Assembly: GCA_965112735.1 (NCBI GenBank)
Contig: OZ218963.1
Coordinates: 3,264,160-3,328,159 of the forward strand
Source of the DNA: Phaeosaccion multiseriatum
Taxonomy: Eukaryota; Ochrophyta, other classes
DNA length: 64,000 nt
Direction: 5' to 3'
The number at the start of each line of letters is the position of its first letter. Position 1 is the stretch's first letter. The notes beneath the pieces were generated by a model that was not told the origin of the DNA, did no database searches, and saw only the letters and a list, made by a program, of their open reading frames with translations. The translations under genes were made by a program, and so were the position numbers. Shown piece after piece: positions 42,701 to 53,603 of this stretch.

Positions 42701-44385
42701 CGTTGGCATGACTGCTCATGTTTCTTCCGGGGGGTAGACTTGAGAGTTCCGAAGAAAGCTCCTCGAAAGTAACGTTCTCGGCTACTGCTTCCAGCACGCC
42801 CCACGCTGTGGTGCATTGACGATACAGAGTTGATCAGAGAGATTTGGGGGCTACAGTTAGACACACTCTCTCACACGCCAAGGGGACTCAAACTAAAAGT
42901 GACAGATAGCATGCAATAAAAAATTGTGGCCAAGCAGAGGCAAGAGATGAGATGACGCATCTGTTCCCTTGCCATGCGAATACGTCGTAGTATAGAGTCA
43001 ACGAATACCTTGGTCTTTGGCGGTGATGGTAGGCATGCAAGACTCTACTCACCATTTCCGAGGCTGTTTGGTTGGGCCTTGTCCAGGCGAGGCCCCACGA
43101 GGTGCCATCTTCCGTCCGAGCTGTCAAAGGAGCATTCAATGATCACCGTCGACTGAAGGGGGAGAGGGGGAGAGGAGGAGAGCCAAAGAAAGAGAAGAGA
43201 GGTAGGAGAGAGGAGGGAGCAGCGCAGCATGATGAAGCATGACGAGTTAACTGAGCACAGGTCATGTTGACAGGGGTTGAAGCCGCACCACCACACACAG
43301 AGAGAAAAGGTAGTTCTGCGAAGTATCGGGGGCGAGGAGAAGATGGGTTCGAGTTTGAGTTTGAGGTGCGGTGCGGTCCCCGCGGTGAGGAAGATGTGGT
43401 CTGCAAGTCCAGGAGTGGTCCAAGCGTGGCCGTGCGGACTTTGAGCCCTACCCGACACAAGGACGTACCAGCCCTCGGCCCGCAGACTCGAGCAAGCGGC
43501 GCTTCTCCGCGGTGGTCAAGACAACTTGCGCTAGGCGTACCTCCCCCTGCCCTGAGCGGACGCTGACGGACACACTGCTCTCTCCTCCTCCTCCTCCTCC
43601 TCCTCCTCCTCCTCCTCCTCCTCCTCCTCCTCCTCCTCCTCCTGCTGCTGCTGCTGCTCCTCCTCCTCTTCCTCCTCCTCCCCCCTTCCCTCGATTGCCA
43701 CGCCCCCGGTCCCATCCTCCTCCGCTGAGATCTTTGCATCGAACCGAAAAGTCCACCGTCAGCAGCTGTTGGGGCTTCCACTTGAGGACGTGATAGCTGT
43801 TGGAGAATAAAAGAAAAAAGCCCCCACCCCGGTGCACGCCCCAGTAAGGTAAGGTACGCAAGATAGACAGAGTACACAGGGGACAGACAGAGGTTGAGAG
43901 AAGGCTCTCTCATTGCGGTCCGAGTGCGGTTGGGAAAAGGAAGCACATGATGTGACGGGCGCACGGCTTTGCAGGAGTGCCGGCACATCTACGTAATTGC
44001 GCATATCAATGAAGGAAGAGGTGTACAGCAACATGTGCTTTCCCTTTCCCGCAACGCCCCAACCGTCCTCGTGCGGTGCGGAACAGGCGGCAGGACAGAC
44101 AGGACCCGACCGCGGCAAGGAGGAAAATACAGCATAGCAACACTGCCACCTAGTTTTAATTCATTCAACCCTCACCTGTACCAGCTCAATTTCGAAGGGG
44201 TAAACACCACCCCGTCCGTTGGTCCGCTGCACACCAAGTCACCGTCGGCGCCACCTGCGGAAGGAGGGGAGGACGGAGGAAGGAGTGGAAGAGGCGCGCA
44301 CTCAAAACGATGAGACCCTCCCATTCATCGGTTGTGTGTGAGGCCTCGAAACCCTTACACCGGGGGAGGGACATTTCCTTCCTTA

Positions 44386-44418
<33 letters not shown>

Positions 44419-47196
44419 GCACGCACACATGCTTGCAAGCGCTCCCTCTTCTCACCTCTCCCTCTCTGCCCCATGCCTTCGCAACTTACACACACATGTT
44501 CGCGTGCTCACTCCTCTCACCTTCTGTCCCTCGCTGCCCCATGACCAACGGTGCGATTTGACCGATATTTCGCAGCGGCAAAAACCGTTTGCACCGCAAG
44601 GGCAACAATGCAGTCAAGGGCGTGGCCTGCTGCTGGTGGTGGTGGTGCTGCTGCTGCTGCCCAAGGCTCACTCTGGTCTCCAGGGCGGCGATGCGCTCCG
44701 ATAGATGTTGTTTCGCCCCCCACTCCACCCCCCCAAGCTGGGCCACATCGAAGGCCAAAAAGTACTGCGACTTGTTGCCTCTACTGCTCCAGGCTGCTGC
44801 TCCTGCTGCCGCTGAGCCCCCTTCTGGCCGCCCCCCTGGGGGGTCCGAGTCCATCAGCTCCCCATCCAGAATGCACGGATGCCCTTGACCCTGACCCTCC
44901 GCGGAGCATAGCACATCTGCGTAGGCGGTGGCTAGTTCCACGGAGGAGGACTGATGCAGGCCCAGCTGTCGATCCATCAGGAGGAGAAGGGGTGGGGAGT
45001 CTGCTCCCCCTCCTTCTCCTTCGTGATCAGGACCACCAGCCGTTACCATTCCCGCAGGCAGGACGAAGAGCAAGTGCCTAACTCCGTCGCTCTTTTCGCA
45101 GACAAGGTAGTCGGAGCCGGCATTCCTCTTCAAGTCACGCAAATTGCTACGCCGGAACGCGGTGGCCCTTGGGCCCGGCGAGTCTTTCGCTTTGAGGTAA
45201 GCATCAGCTGAGTATGAGGGCAACAGTCTGCGCCACTCCTTGGTGCCGGTAAGGAGCTCCAGCACGAGCCGCTTGAGATGCTGTGTGCGAGCTGACTTCT
45301 CGGGCAAGGCCACCAAGGGGGGCACACGGGGGTCAGCAGTCCCGATGGTGGCGGAGGTGGGAGAGGGAGAGAAGTGCTGGTGCTGCTGCTCACCACCTTG
45401 AACAGCTGGAGGCAGCGGCAGCGGCAGGGAGTTCCATTCTCCTTCCCCTTCCGCTTCCGCCCGTCCTCCCTCTGTTGACGCACTCCCTCCTGCATCTGCT
45501 GCTTTCGCTGTTGCTGTTGCTGGTGCTGCTTCTGCAGGTGGAACTGGGTGCGACACAGGGAAGAAGTCACAGAACTTGCTTGTGGCCATGACATAGTCGC
45601 TGATGGATCTGCCCTCCTTGGCCTGGTGGGCTGTGGGGTTGGAGGAGAGGGGTCGAACGGAAACGGTCCACGGAGGTGCTGAGCGTTTCGGAATTTCCGG
45701 ACCAGTAAGTAAGACTATGAGGGCTGGAAAGTAAACAGTTTACTCGCGTCAGAGGGGAAGTGTTTGAGCCAAAATCCTAGAAAAGAGCGACATCCGACCC
45801 TCTCTCTCTCTCTTCTCACCCAAGACCTCAAGCTTCTGCACGAGTTCTCCGTCCGTCTTCAGCACGGCGTCGCTGTCGGCCATCGAGCGTGTGTACTCCG
45901 GTACAATCACGCAGGAACCCAGGGGGTTGCGCTGATCAAGGAGTGCAGAGTAATACAGAAACCAAGCCCCACGTTAGAAACCTAAACCTTCTCTCACCGA
46001 TCGTAAGCTCACTCCGCTCTCTACCAAGCAACAACAATATATCAACACCAACCACCACATGTGTACACGCAGACGTTTTCAAAAACCTTGCCTTCTACAC
46101 ATACACACTGCCGTGCGATTCACTTCGTCAGTGGGGAGCACGTGCTCTGTCCGCTCTCACCTCAAACTTCTCCGCGTGGTTGTCAATGAGAATGGTGTTC
46201 CTGCGATCAAACTGCGGAAACACTTGCCACACCTTGGCAATCTCCTTGAGAAAGAGGGGCTTCTTGGGGCTTACAAACGAAGTCCGCGGCCACAGGGAGG
46301 TGCTATCCTCCTGGTCAAACACAAAGAGCACTTGATCTTGATATCGGTCGAACAGCTCCATTTCGATGTTCGCGCGCTTGCCACAGCTCCATAGAGCCAC
46401 AACAAAGTTCTTGAAGCAGAAATCAAGGAAGTCCTCAAGGTGCGGTCTTACTACTACTCCTCCTCCCCCTCCTCCTCCTCCTCCTCCTCCTCCTGGGCCC
46501 TTCTTGTGGCGTTTATCAAAGGGCAGGCGATCGACCAGCACACCGTTCAGATCCAGGATGAGGAGTGGCCTCTTAGGGTCGAGCATTGGCGGAGCGAGTA
46601 GCTCAAACAGTCTTTTTGTTAGGTCAACCTTCTTCACTACACACCGCCCCTGCCAGCCCACCCCCACCCCGTACAGACGGGCATCTCCCGCGCGAAGTAG
46701 GCCGTCTTTCTCCAAAGGCCGCTGCAGGGGGGGCTCTCCACACACCACTTCCACGCGCAAGAAGACCCCAAGCGTGGGGTGGACATTTGTGGCTCGGGCG
46801 ACAACCACAGCACCCACGCGCAGCACCTCCAGAGGCTCCACCTGCAAGCAAAAGGGTGCGGATAAGACGGATATGGTACCACATGGGCGAGGACACCAAC
46901 TCCTCCTCGGCTAACCGTACCTGCCGTTGCCGCCCATTGGATTGCTGGTGCTGTTGCTGTTGCTGGTGCTGATGCTGGTGCTGCTGCTGGTGCTGGTGCC
47001 TCTGCTGGTGCTGGTGCAGCTGTTGATTTTGTCCTCGGTGCTTCGAAGCTACTCCTCCATCGTTTGTATTTCTTGTCTCACGCTTCCAGCGGTTGTTCGT
47101 GGGAAGCGGTTGGAACTGTGGTGGGGTCTCCATAGCGTGGGGATCTGGCTTTTGAAGCAGGTCCACGCTGCTCGAGGGTAAAGCGAGGGTGTGCAT
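39743..47196 (-). CDS. Fused HAD/NLI-like phosphatase - mRNA guanylyltransferase - cap (guanine-N7) methyltransferase
   Basis: Thirteen exons in unbroken phase (46921-47196, 46161-46841, 45820-45931, 44521-45630, 44176-44254, 43469-43796, 43299-43400, 43053-43152, 42502-42805, 41950-42203, 41462-41513, 40291-41244, 39743-40064), 1,557 residues. After a Gln/His-rich start comes an NLI/FCP1-like HAD domain (~180-400): LLILDLNGVLVD, VVALWSCGKRANIE, NTILIDNHAEKF. Next is the guanylyltransferase: nucleotidyl lysine in EKSDGVR (~536), ILDGELMD, FLAFDVAQLGG, TDGVVFTP, LKWKP, and the OB fold VIIECSFDSSDGRW. The last third is an Abd1/RNMT-type methyltransferase: EHYDERQ, VLELGCGRGGDLLKW, FTLHYVCDS, LLPGGRLLLTVPD, YRFQLGDAV. 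Together these would add and methylate the 5' cap in the nucleus. Poly-Gly and Gln tracts sit in linkers. The HAD general acid is Asn instead of Asp. Confidence 0.85.
42461..42528 (-). repeat. Tandem duplication of an exon end and its splice donor
   Basis: Two adjacent copies of about 34 bp (42461-42494 and 42495-42528, 3-4 differences) cover the last 27 nt of exon 9 of the capping-enzyme gene plus its donor. The exonic copy has GTGAGT; the intronic copy has GCGAGT at the equivalent site. Confidence 0.7.
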
Positions 47197-47478
47197 TTCC
47201 GAAGTCAACGAATCCTCTCGCCCCTGCCGCCCTCCTCCTCGTCTCTACCACTTGCGCGTAAGATAGCCAAAACTTTGCTCTCCTCTGTGTGCCTCTCCCT
47301 CTGTCTGAACATGTTTATGTTTATCAGTAGGAGGGGATTAATGCTGCTGTCGCTTGTGGCGAATAGCGTGGCGCTCTCCTGCTGTTCAAGCATGGTGCTA
47401 ACCTCTCTCAATAGGCGTGGCGTGAGCGAGCAGAAAGGTCACCATAGATGGGAGACGGAGAGAGAGAGTCGAAGGAGA
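47197..47478. promoter_or_regulatory. Divergent promoter region (capping enzyme / Tim22-like)
   Basis: 282 bases between two divergent start codons. An alternative in-frame start for the capping enzyme lies 12 bp upstream at 47208. No TATA-like motif or initiator was identified. Confidence 0.35.
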
Positions 47479-49512
47479 ATGAGAGGCAGGAGGGGGCCCT
47501 TTGGACTCGTTGTGCAAAGGTGAGCAGTACTTTCCAATCGCTGTCCATGTCACCATTTCATTGATTTTGTCCGTCCCATCCCCCTTTTTTCGCATTTTTT
47601 CCTCGCGTCAGGGCCGGAGCGGCTGAGGTAGCAATAGGTAAGCCCGACCGGCACATTGCCGGCGTTCACTTGTGTCTTCTCCCCATCTCTCCCACGTCCT
47701 CTCTCTGTTGCTCCTCCTCCCAACTCTCAACGCCTGTCTCTTGTGCACTGTACCGTTTGCGGAGGCAGACAATAGCGCTGTGGGGCGCGTACCCGTGGCT
47801 ATGCGGACGGACAGCGGTATTTTGGAGAACGTTCTTGAGGTCGGCATGTCCGCGCTCTCTGGGTATGTGTACAAGCAAGCAAGCTCCTTGGTTGTTTTTC
47901 ACTCGCATCTGCCCGCCATTGGTGACCGAGCCCGCCGCCCATAAAAGCGTCCATCGGCCCTGCTGGGCCCTCTTCTTTTTGAAGCCTTCGACGGTCCATG
48001 CCCCTGGACGCCAATGCCCCCCCGCCCACCCCCTTCATTCAGGCATTACCTAACCGCCTCACCCCCTCCCTCCGTCAGTCATCATCTTACGCCTCTGGCG
48101 TGTGTTGTCTTTTCTCTCCTGTCTCTTGCTGTGCTGCTGCTTCTTTGTGTGCCCTGCAGCTGGATTAGCGGGTACATCTTGGGTTCAGTCATTGGCTTTG
48201 GCGGCGGGCTAGTGAAAGGGCCAGGCGCGGCGGCGGGAGCGGAGGCAGCATGTAAGACGATCTGCGGACCTCTTCGCGTGTCCGGGACCGTTGCCGTCCC
48301 TTCTTTCTCCTCAATCCTTTGTCTTTTGTCTCATCCCCCCTCCATCCATTCCCCTCTGCTTGGCACTTTCCTCTCTCTCTGGTTCTTCTGAAATCAATGA
48401 CCGTATCGTCCGCCCCGTCTATTTCTCGAAAGCTACCCTTCCTCTATCCCCACACATTGGTTGGTCTGCCACGCATACAAGCACGACTCTCTGACTCTCT
48501 CACACTACCCCTCCTACCTCTCTCTCCAGCCAATGCAGTGAAAGGCCGCCTCGGGGCGGCTCGTGCGGCGGCCGGGCGGGAGGCAGGGAAGTGGGCAGGC
48601 ATCTCCAGCACCTTCTCCTTCTTTGGAACGGCGACGAGAGTAGTGAGGAGAAAGTGAGTTCCCCGTTCACTTTGGACTTCTTGCTTTCCTCAAAGCCTTT
48701 AGTATTGTGGGCTTTCGCGCTCCTAACCCTTTTCCGACATGCATGCATATGCGGTGACTGATGATGTCACTGACTCCCCCATCCTTCCCCTAACGGGCGC
48801 CTTGCGTTTATGTGTGGGTGCGCAGGGAGGATAAATGGAACAATGTCATTAGCTCATGTGGAGCGGGTGCACAGCTCAACAGGTGAGGAGAGCCCCTCTA
48901 TCTTCTGTGGGGTGTAGGTTACGGTCTGCCGCCCGGGAAAGCAAAAGCAGGGGCGCTCAGCCAACACACCCCTGGAGCGGCACATAGAAGTGAAGGAGGG
49001 ATGTTCTGATCCTCCTAGACCACGCTCGTGTGCTGGTTCCCGGTTCCCGGTTCCCTTGTTCCCCTCTTCGTCTCATTCCAAGCCCCTTTTTTTGTCTACA
49101 CCCCTCTCTGCGTGTATGTATGTGCTTGTCTCTGTCTCTCCGCGTATGTACGTATGTGTATGTGTGCCCCACAGGGGTAAGGGAGCCCAGGGTATGTTGA
49201 ATGGTTGCGCGAGCTACTCCATCTTCACATACTTCATAGAGGAGTTCCTGTCTCCGGCAGCCAAGGTGGGCGACGACTCAGCATACACAGGTTAGACAGA
49301 GCGCATATGCCTCTACCACAGCACGAAGGATCGAAGAACAATTAGGTGGGGTCTGTAGCAAGTGTAAGGCCAAGGCAGCCCCTTGCGCCGTCCTCATCTC
49401 TTGTCTCCTACGCTGCCATGCTGTCTTCCGTCTGTCTCTTTTGTCAGTTAAACCAAATTCAGAGCCCGCGCCGAGCAAGTCGACCAAAAAGGGCAAGGCT
49501 TCACGACAGTGA
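47479..49512 (+). CDS. Tim17/Tim22/Tim23-family inner-membrane translocase subunit (Tim22-like)
   Basis: Eight exons (47479-47519, 47612-47637, 47769-47862, 48160-48251, 48530-48653, 48826-48882, 49175-49290, 49448-49512) give 204 residues, typical for the family, with every phase agreeing. Four hydrophobic segments carry glycine-rich helices: SGWISGYILGSVIGFGGG, WAGISSTFSFFGTATR, WNNVISSCGAGAQL and MLNGCASYSIFTYFIEEF, the last two matching the conserved 'WN.....G...G...RG......GC..FA.FS..IE' pattern of Tim22 and related proteins. These proteins insert or translocate proteins at the mitochondrial inner membrane; plastid envelope members (OEP16/PRAT) are an alternative. The C-terminus is short, basic and Lys-rich. 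The first exon is only 41 nt and the start is the least certain part. Confidence 0.8.
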
Positions 49513-49708
49513 GGGGTGGGCAGAGGAGAGCGTTAGGCTGCTATACAACAGAGAAAGGACACAGTAGTATAGAAAACAGCGGTTTTGGAAAGGTTTTTGG
49601 GGGGCCTTGTTTGGGCCCTCAGCAGGGCCCCCTTTCCCTCGACGGGTAGAGAAGGGTGGCAGTGTTTATGTATGCAAGAGAGAGAGGAGAGGTGATGCAC
49701 ACCGGACG

Positions 49709-50172
49709 GGCTCGGTCGCACCCTGGGGTGAGAGCAATGCGTCTCACCCCCCCCCCCCCCACCCGTCTTAAATTATAAATTCAAGCCACCCATCCTATAG
49801 AAAGAAGAAGGGGGGAAATTACGAAGAACATTTCTGATCTCCGTAAACACGAAGGAGGAATCCCTACCAGAGGAGCCACAGGGGCAAGAGGCTCGTCTTG
49901 CTTGCATAGGCCTCCTTTGTGTTTATGGAGGCCAGGCGACTAGGTGCTTGGGCGTTGAAGTGGAGCGCCACAGAAGGATTTACCTTCCTTCCAGCAGGAG
50001 GGGAGAGCGAGGAGGACTCCACAGGCCGGAGGCCCTCCTGACAAACACGGTGAGCAGAGACGACGAGGGAGACGGAGGGGGGGACCGAGGGGGGGAGGGC
50101 TTCTGTGTTGTATATGTTGGTGGTGGGGGGGGGTGATACGCATATTGCGTCTCACCCCAGGGTGCGACCGAG
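49709..50172. mobile_element. MITE-like element E with ~45-bp terminal inverted repeats
   Basis: The left end starts CTCGGTCGCACCCTGGGGTG at 49709 and continues through GAGAGCAATGCGTCTCACC and a C-run to about 49755. The complement of this, with a few differences, ends at 50172. Weaker similarity extends about 12 bp further out on both sides. The internal 370 bp has low coding potential and a smaller palindrome around 49905-49935. The size, ends and lack of coding sequence fit a non-autonomous DNA transposon. Confidence 0.65.
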
Positions 50173-50270
50173 GACGTCCGTGATGCGCAGGCGAGGCGGA
50201 AACAAGTGGAATATGGAATATGGCGTCGTTTATAAATGTATACCTGCTCCCCCCCTGCTTCTATATCACC

Positions 50271-51649
50271 TTAGCCTGGCATAAACACCCCCCCTCCCTG
50301 ATACATTTGTTGCTGTTGCTGTCGCTGCTGCTGTTGCTGGTGCCCTTGCTGAGGAATGAAGCTGTTGGTCCTCTTTTGCTTCTTCTTCTTCTGACCCGTG
50401 GAGCCCTGTCGCTTGTGCGAGCGAGGCTGCGGCTGCTGCTGATGGTAGTGCTGCTGGCCCACAGCCAGTCCCCCACCCCCGGCTTGTAGTCGCTGCTGTT
50501 GAGCGAATAAACGCTGTTGCTGTGAGCCGCTATCCTGAGGGTCCATCATACCCATGTGGTACTCCGTGCCTTCCCCGCCCTCTTCTCCAAACTCATCCTC
50601 TTGGTTTTGATACATCATAGCCTGTTGTTGTTGTTGCTGCTGCTGCTGCTGCTGCTGTAGAAGGAGCTGCTGCTGCTGCTGCTGCTCTTGTCGTTGCCGC
50701 AGGCGAGTGGTCACATGATCCCAGAACATTACACTGAGAGGTTGCGAATAAGAGAGAGAGAGAGAGAGGGAACAAGAAAAGGGGTGGCCGTAGCAGCACC
50801 AAGAGTACGGAGAGTTAATTTGGAACTGTGAGTGTTACATTGTGTGAGCAACACAAGGCTTGACTGCATCTTCCCATGAAACAAACGGACCTGCTCTGAC
50901 TGAATATTCTATCCTTGAGGTCGACGTTGCGCTTCTGCGGCTGGCCGAGCTTATTGTCAAGAAAACCATCCCACCCCTTGATGGTATTGCCGTGAGACGT
51001 GTCCTGGAGGTAAGTTTCCTCCTGAGAGCAAAGCGTTGGGAGAGGGCAGCAGAGAAAGAGGACAGGCGAGGCAGACTCAGAAAGGGTTGTAAAAATGAAA
51101 TGCCGAAGACGCTTTGTCCCCTCTCCAAGTCTGTCAAGGTCTACCACTAGTCTACCAATGGTCTGCCAATGGCTCTGGGCAATGTCCAAGCCCAATTCCA
51201 GGCGTTCTCTCTGCTGGTTAACCAGCAGCAACAGGACACACTTTCAGAGGGGGGGAAAGGTCGCTCGGGTTTGCTCGGTCACTTCCCGAACATCCTCCAA
51301 CTTACCGCCTCCAAGATATCCCTCTCTATGGCAGCCAACCTCTCCTCAACGTCCTGCTTATGCTCAATGAGAGCACGCATCTCCTCAGAAGAGGGAGCCT
51401 ACGTTGCACAGGGGTGGGAGACGATTAACTTATGCTTCTCTCTCCTTATTGACCTGCGTGACTTACCCCTCCAGCCCCAACGACTGCGCTGACGGATCCA
51501 GTCGGCACATACGTCATGCCTTCTTTGTCCTCCCCATACTGCTGCTGCTGCTGCTGGTGCTGATGCTGGTGCTGGTGCGGGTGCTTGAAGCCCCCTGTCG
51601 CCACTGCTGCAGTCGCTGCACCCCCCCCTCCAATCGAGTTGAATGCCAT
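50271..51649 (-). CDS. EAF6: EAF6/MEAF6 homologue (histone acetyltransferase complex subunit)
   Basis: Four exons (51467-51649, 51306-51398, 50891-51021, 50271-50733), 289 residues. The conserved core is a short coiled coil (MRALIEHKQDVEERLAAIER) followed by EETYLQDTSHGNTIKGWDGF and DLKDRIFSQSSV, which matches the EAF6 signature 'E..YLEDT..GNII+GFD.F' and 'DR.FS.SS'. EAF6 is a small shared subunit of NuA4-, NuA3- and MOZ/HBO1-type acetyltransferase complexes in the nucleus. Here the core is embedded between an N-terminal His/Gln-rich segment and a 150-residue Gln-rich tail with a KKKKQKR basic patch, so the protein is well over the usual 110-200 residues. The donor of exon 3 is the weak GTCCGT. 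Confidence 0.85.
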
Positions 51650-52460
51650 TCGCAAACGCACTCCTCTCTCCCTCTCAATTGCGAAGGACGACTCCTTAAT
51701 GGCAAGAGAAGGCCGTGGAGGGTTCGAAGGGAAGAGAGGGGGGAAGAGAGCAAAGGTCCTGATTTGAGAATCGGGGACCCGAAAGTCTCACCGAAAAACC
51801 ATCTGGAAATGAAACTCCAAAAAGCTCAGGCCCTTTCAGGAGGCACATTCAAAAACTGTTCATGACGAGGGTTTCCGACCTTAGTCTGAGCGGGTTTCCG
51901 AGACTGTATGCACACTGAGTCTGGGGAGGCCCAAAGTCTCACCCTTACGTAAGGCAAAAAGAGACGTGACCCCTAATATTAAGGGGTGTGTCGGTTCGGA
52001 GGGTTCACACCGGGGTTCTAATCGCGATTGGCATTTGACTTGGTTTAAGTATAGAAAAACGGCATGATGATTACGTAAGGCCCATGCCAATCGCTCTCTC
52101 TGTCCCCCTTCCAACTATCTCTCTCAGCTTCCTGTGATCACGAGAGACGTGAGAGTCAGTAGCTGCGATGGCCCCCCTTTGGCGTCGTCTCCTGTTTGTG
52201 ACATTGTAAAAGTTCTCGGGTGTTGCCAGGCCGAGGACGCGAGTTGCCATCCCCTGTGGTCTCTGAGACTCTTCGTCATTGTTCTGGTATGTGTAGCTCA
52301 TGTCTGTAAATGTGGACAAACAAGTCAAGTCGGTAATGTGTGAAATGATGTAAAATGAAACGTTCGAGGATTACTATTATGTAGATGGCACTATACGATC
52401 TCCCTACACACAGTAACTATCACGTCCACCCGAGAGTTTCATGCTCTTAGGAAGGAGAAA
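51650..52460. other. Gene-poor region with short repeated motifs
   Basis: About 810 bases with lower GC than upstream. It holds three copies of an AAAGTCTCACC/GAAAGTCTCACCG motif (near 51783, 51935 and inverted variants), and TTTGACTTGGTTTAAGTATA near 52034, which is related to the 54.1-kb foldback arm. No gene is supported; the promoter of the intronless gene at 52461 should be near its right end. Confidence 0.4.
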
Positions 52461-53603
52461 ATGGCAGAGAACTGTTGGGTACTACTGGCAAAGGCGATTC
52501 CCGTCTTTTACGGTGTGCTCGTTTTGTTGAGCATGTTCGCGAACTTAGTTACTGGAGAGAAAGGGAGGACCTTTAGACGGGCTGCGTTTTACTTGACCAA
52601 CTCTTTTTCTATTCTTACTTTAATTGATGTGCTGTGCGTCGTTCAGTCCACTCAATTGTTCAGCATGGTGACCGAGACGAAGGGCATCATCCATACCGCA
52701 AAGGAGGAGTTAAGTAATGATATAACCGATAAGATCACTGCGACAAAGGGGGAGTTGAGTGATGAAATGCAGAGAAGCATCACTGCGACGGAGCAGCAAA
52801 CTTCGGTATTGTCCACACAAATGGCATCCTTGCAGGACCTGCTGTCGGAAAAGCCAGCCTTGATCGCTATTTCAAATGCCGTAAGAGAGGCCGTGGGGCG
52901 TTCCGGGGCGGAGCAAGACGATCCTATCGACTTGGAACATGATGAAGGTTTTCTGATATTGAAGGAATCAATCCTCACCCTGTGCCGCGAGACAGAGTGT
53001 CACAGACTCGTGGACTCTGAGGAACTCTCTGTGAGTAAGGTATTGGCCTTTCTCGGAGAAGACCCCGCTACGGTCGTAGATCGACTCAAGACGTTTTGCA
53101 CGTATTGGGAAGACAGGGTTCCGAAGCCGTCCCACGACAGCAATTTCAGGTGGACCAGGGACCACCCGGAAAACGAGAGCCCGCTCAGGGCACTCCTTAC
53201 GCGCGAACCAACTCGAACAATTGAAACGATTGCAAGAACTCTTGCCCTCCAATGGACTCATCCCGACATTATTTCTAGCATCAGGAGCCGCGATTTCATC
53301 GTTCCCCTGGTATGTTTAAGCAATCTATCACCAGAGTCACGTGATCGATGCATGGCAATCGTGGATAGTTGTAGGGACCTGTCAGGGTTATGGGATCCAA
53401 CTGAAGCTCCTTGTGGACCAGAGAGTCAAGCCATGGTGGCGTTCCTTTCCATGAGGGGGTTCGTTGAGAACCGTTCGTGGTGTGCATGGGTAAAAAGTCT
53501 TGTCGGCGAGGCTGTATGGAACCATGGCGTTGCCAATGCGATTCCCATGAACCATTCAGGATGCCGAAAAGATGATCTCATGTTCTTAAGTCAATTATTA
53601 TGA
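52461..53603 (+). CDS. Intronless orphan: membrane-anchored coiled-coil protein
   Basis: A single 380-codon exon, in contrast to the intron-rich genes upstream, with clearly lower GC. Two hydrophobic segments (LLAKAIPVFYGVLVLLSMF, ~8-28, and FYLTNSFSILTLIDVLCVV, ~43-63) are followed by a heptad-like region with a near-repeat, KEELSNDITDKITATK then GELSDEMQRSITATE, predicted coiled coil (~70-130). The rest is a soluble Trp/Cys-containing alpha-helical-looking domain with no motif I recognise. Codon structure is sound, with no frameshift over 1.1 kb. Its position next to the terminal satellite suggests a lineage-specific subtelomeric gene, perhaps one of a family. Confidence 0.6.
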   Translation: MAENCWVLLAKAIPVFYGVLVLLSMFANLVTGEKGRTFRRAAFYLTNSFSILTLIDVLCVVQSTQLFSMVTETKGIIHTAKEELSNDITDKITATKGELSDEMQRSITATEQQTSVLSTQMASLQDLLSEKPALIAISNAVREAVGRSGAEQDDPIDLEHDEGFLILKESILTLCRETECHRLVDSEELSVSKVLAFLGEDPATVVDRLKTFCTYWEDRVPKPSHDSNFRWTRDHPENESPLRALLTREPTRTIETIARTLALQWTHPDIISSIRSRDFIVPLVCLSNLSPESRDRCMAIVDSCRDLSGLWDPTEAPCGPESQAMVAFLSMRGFVENRSWCAWVKSLVGEAVWNHGVANAIPMNHSGCRKDDLMFLSQLL

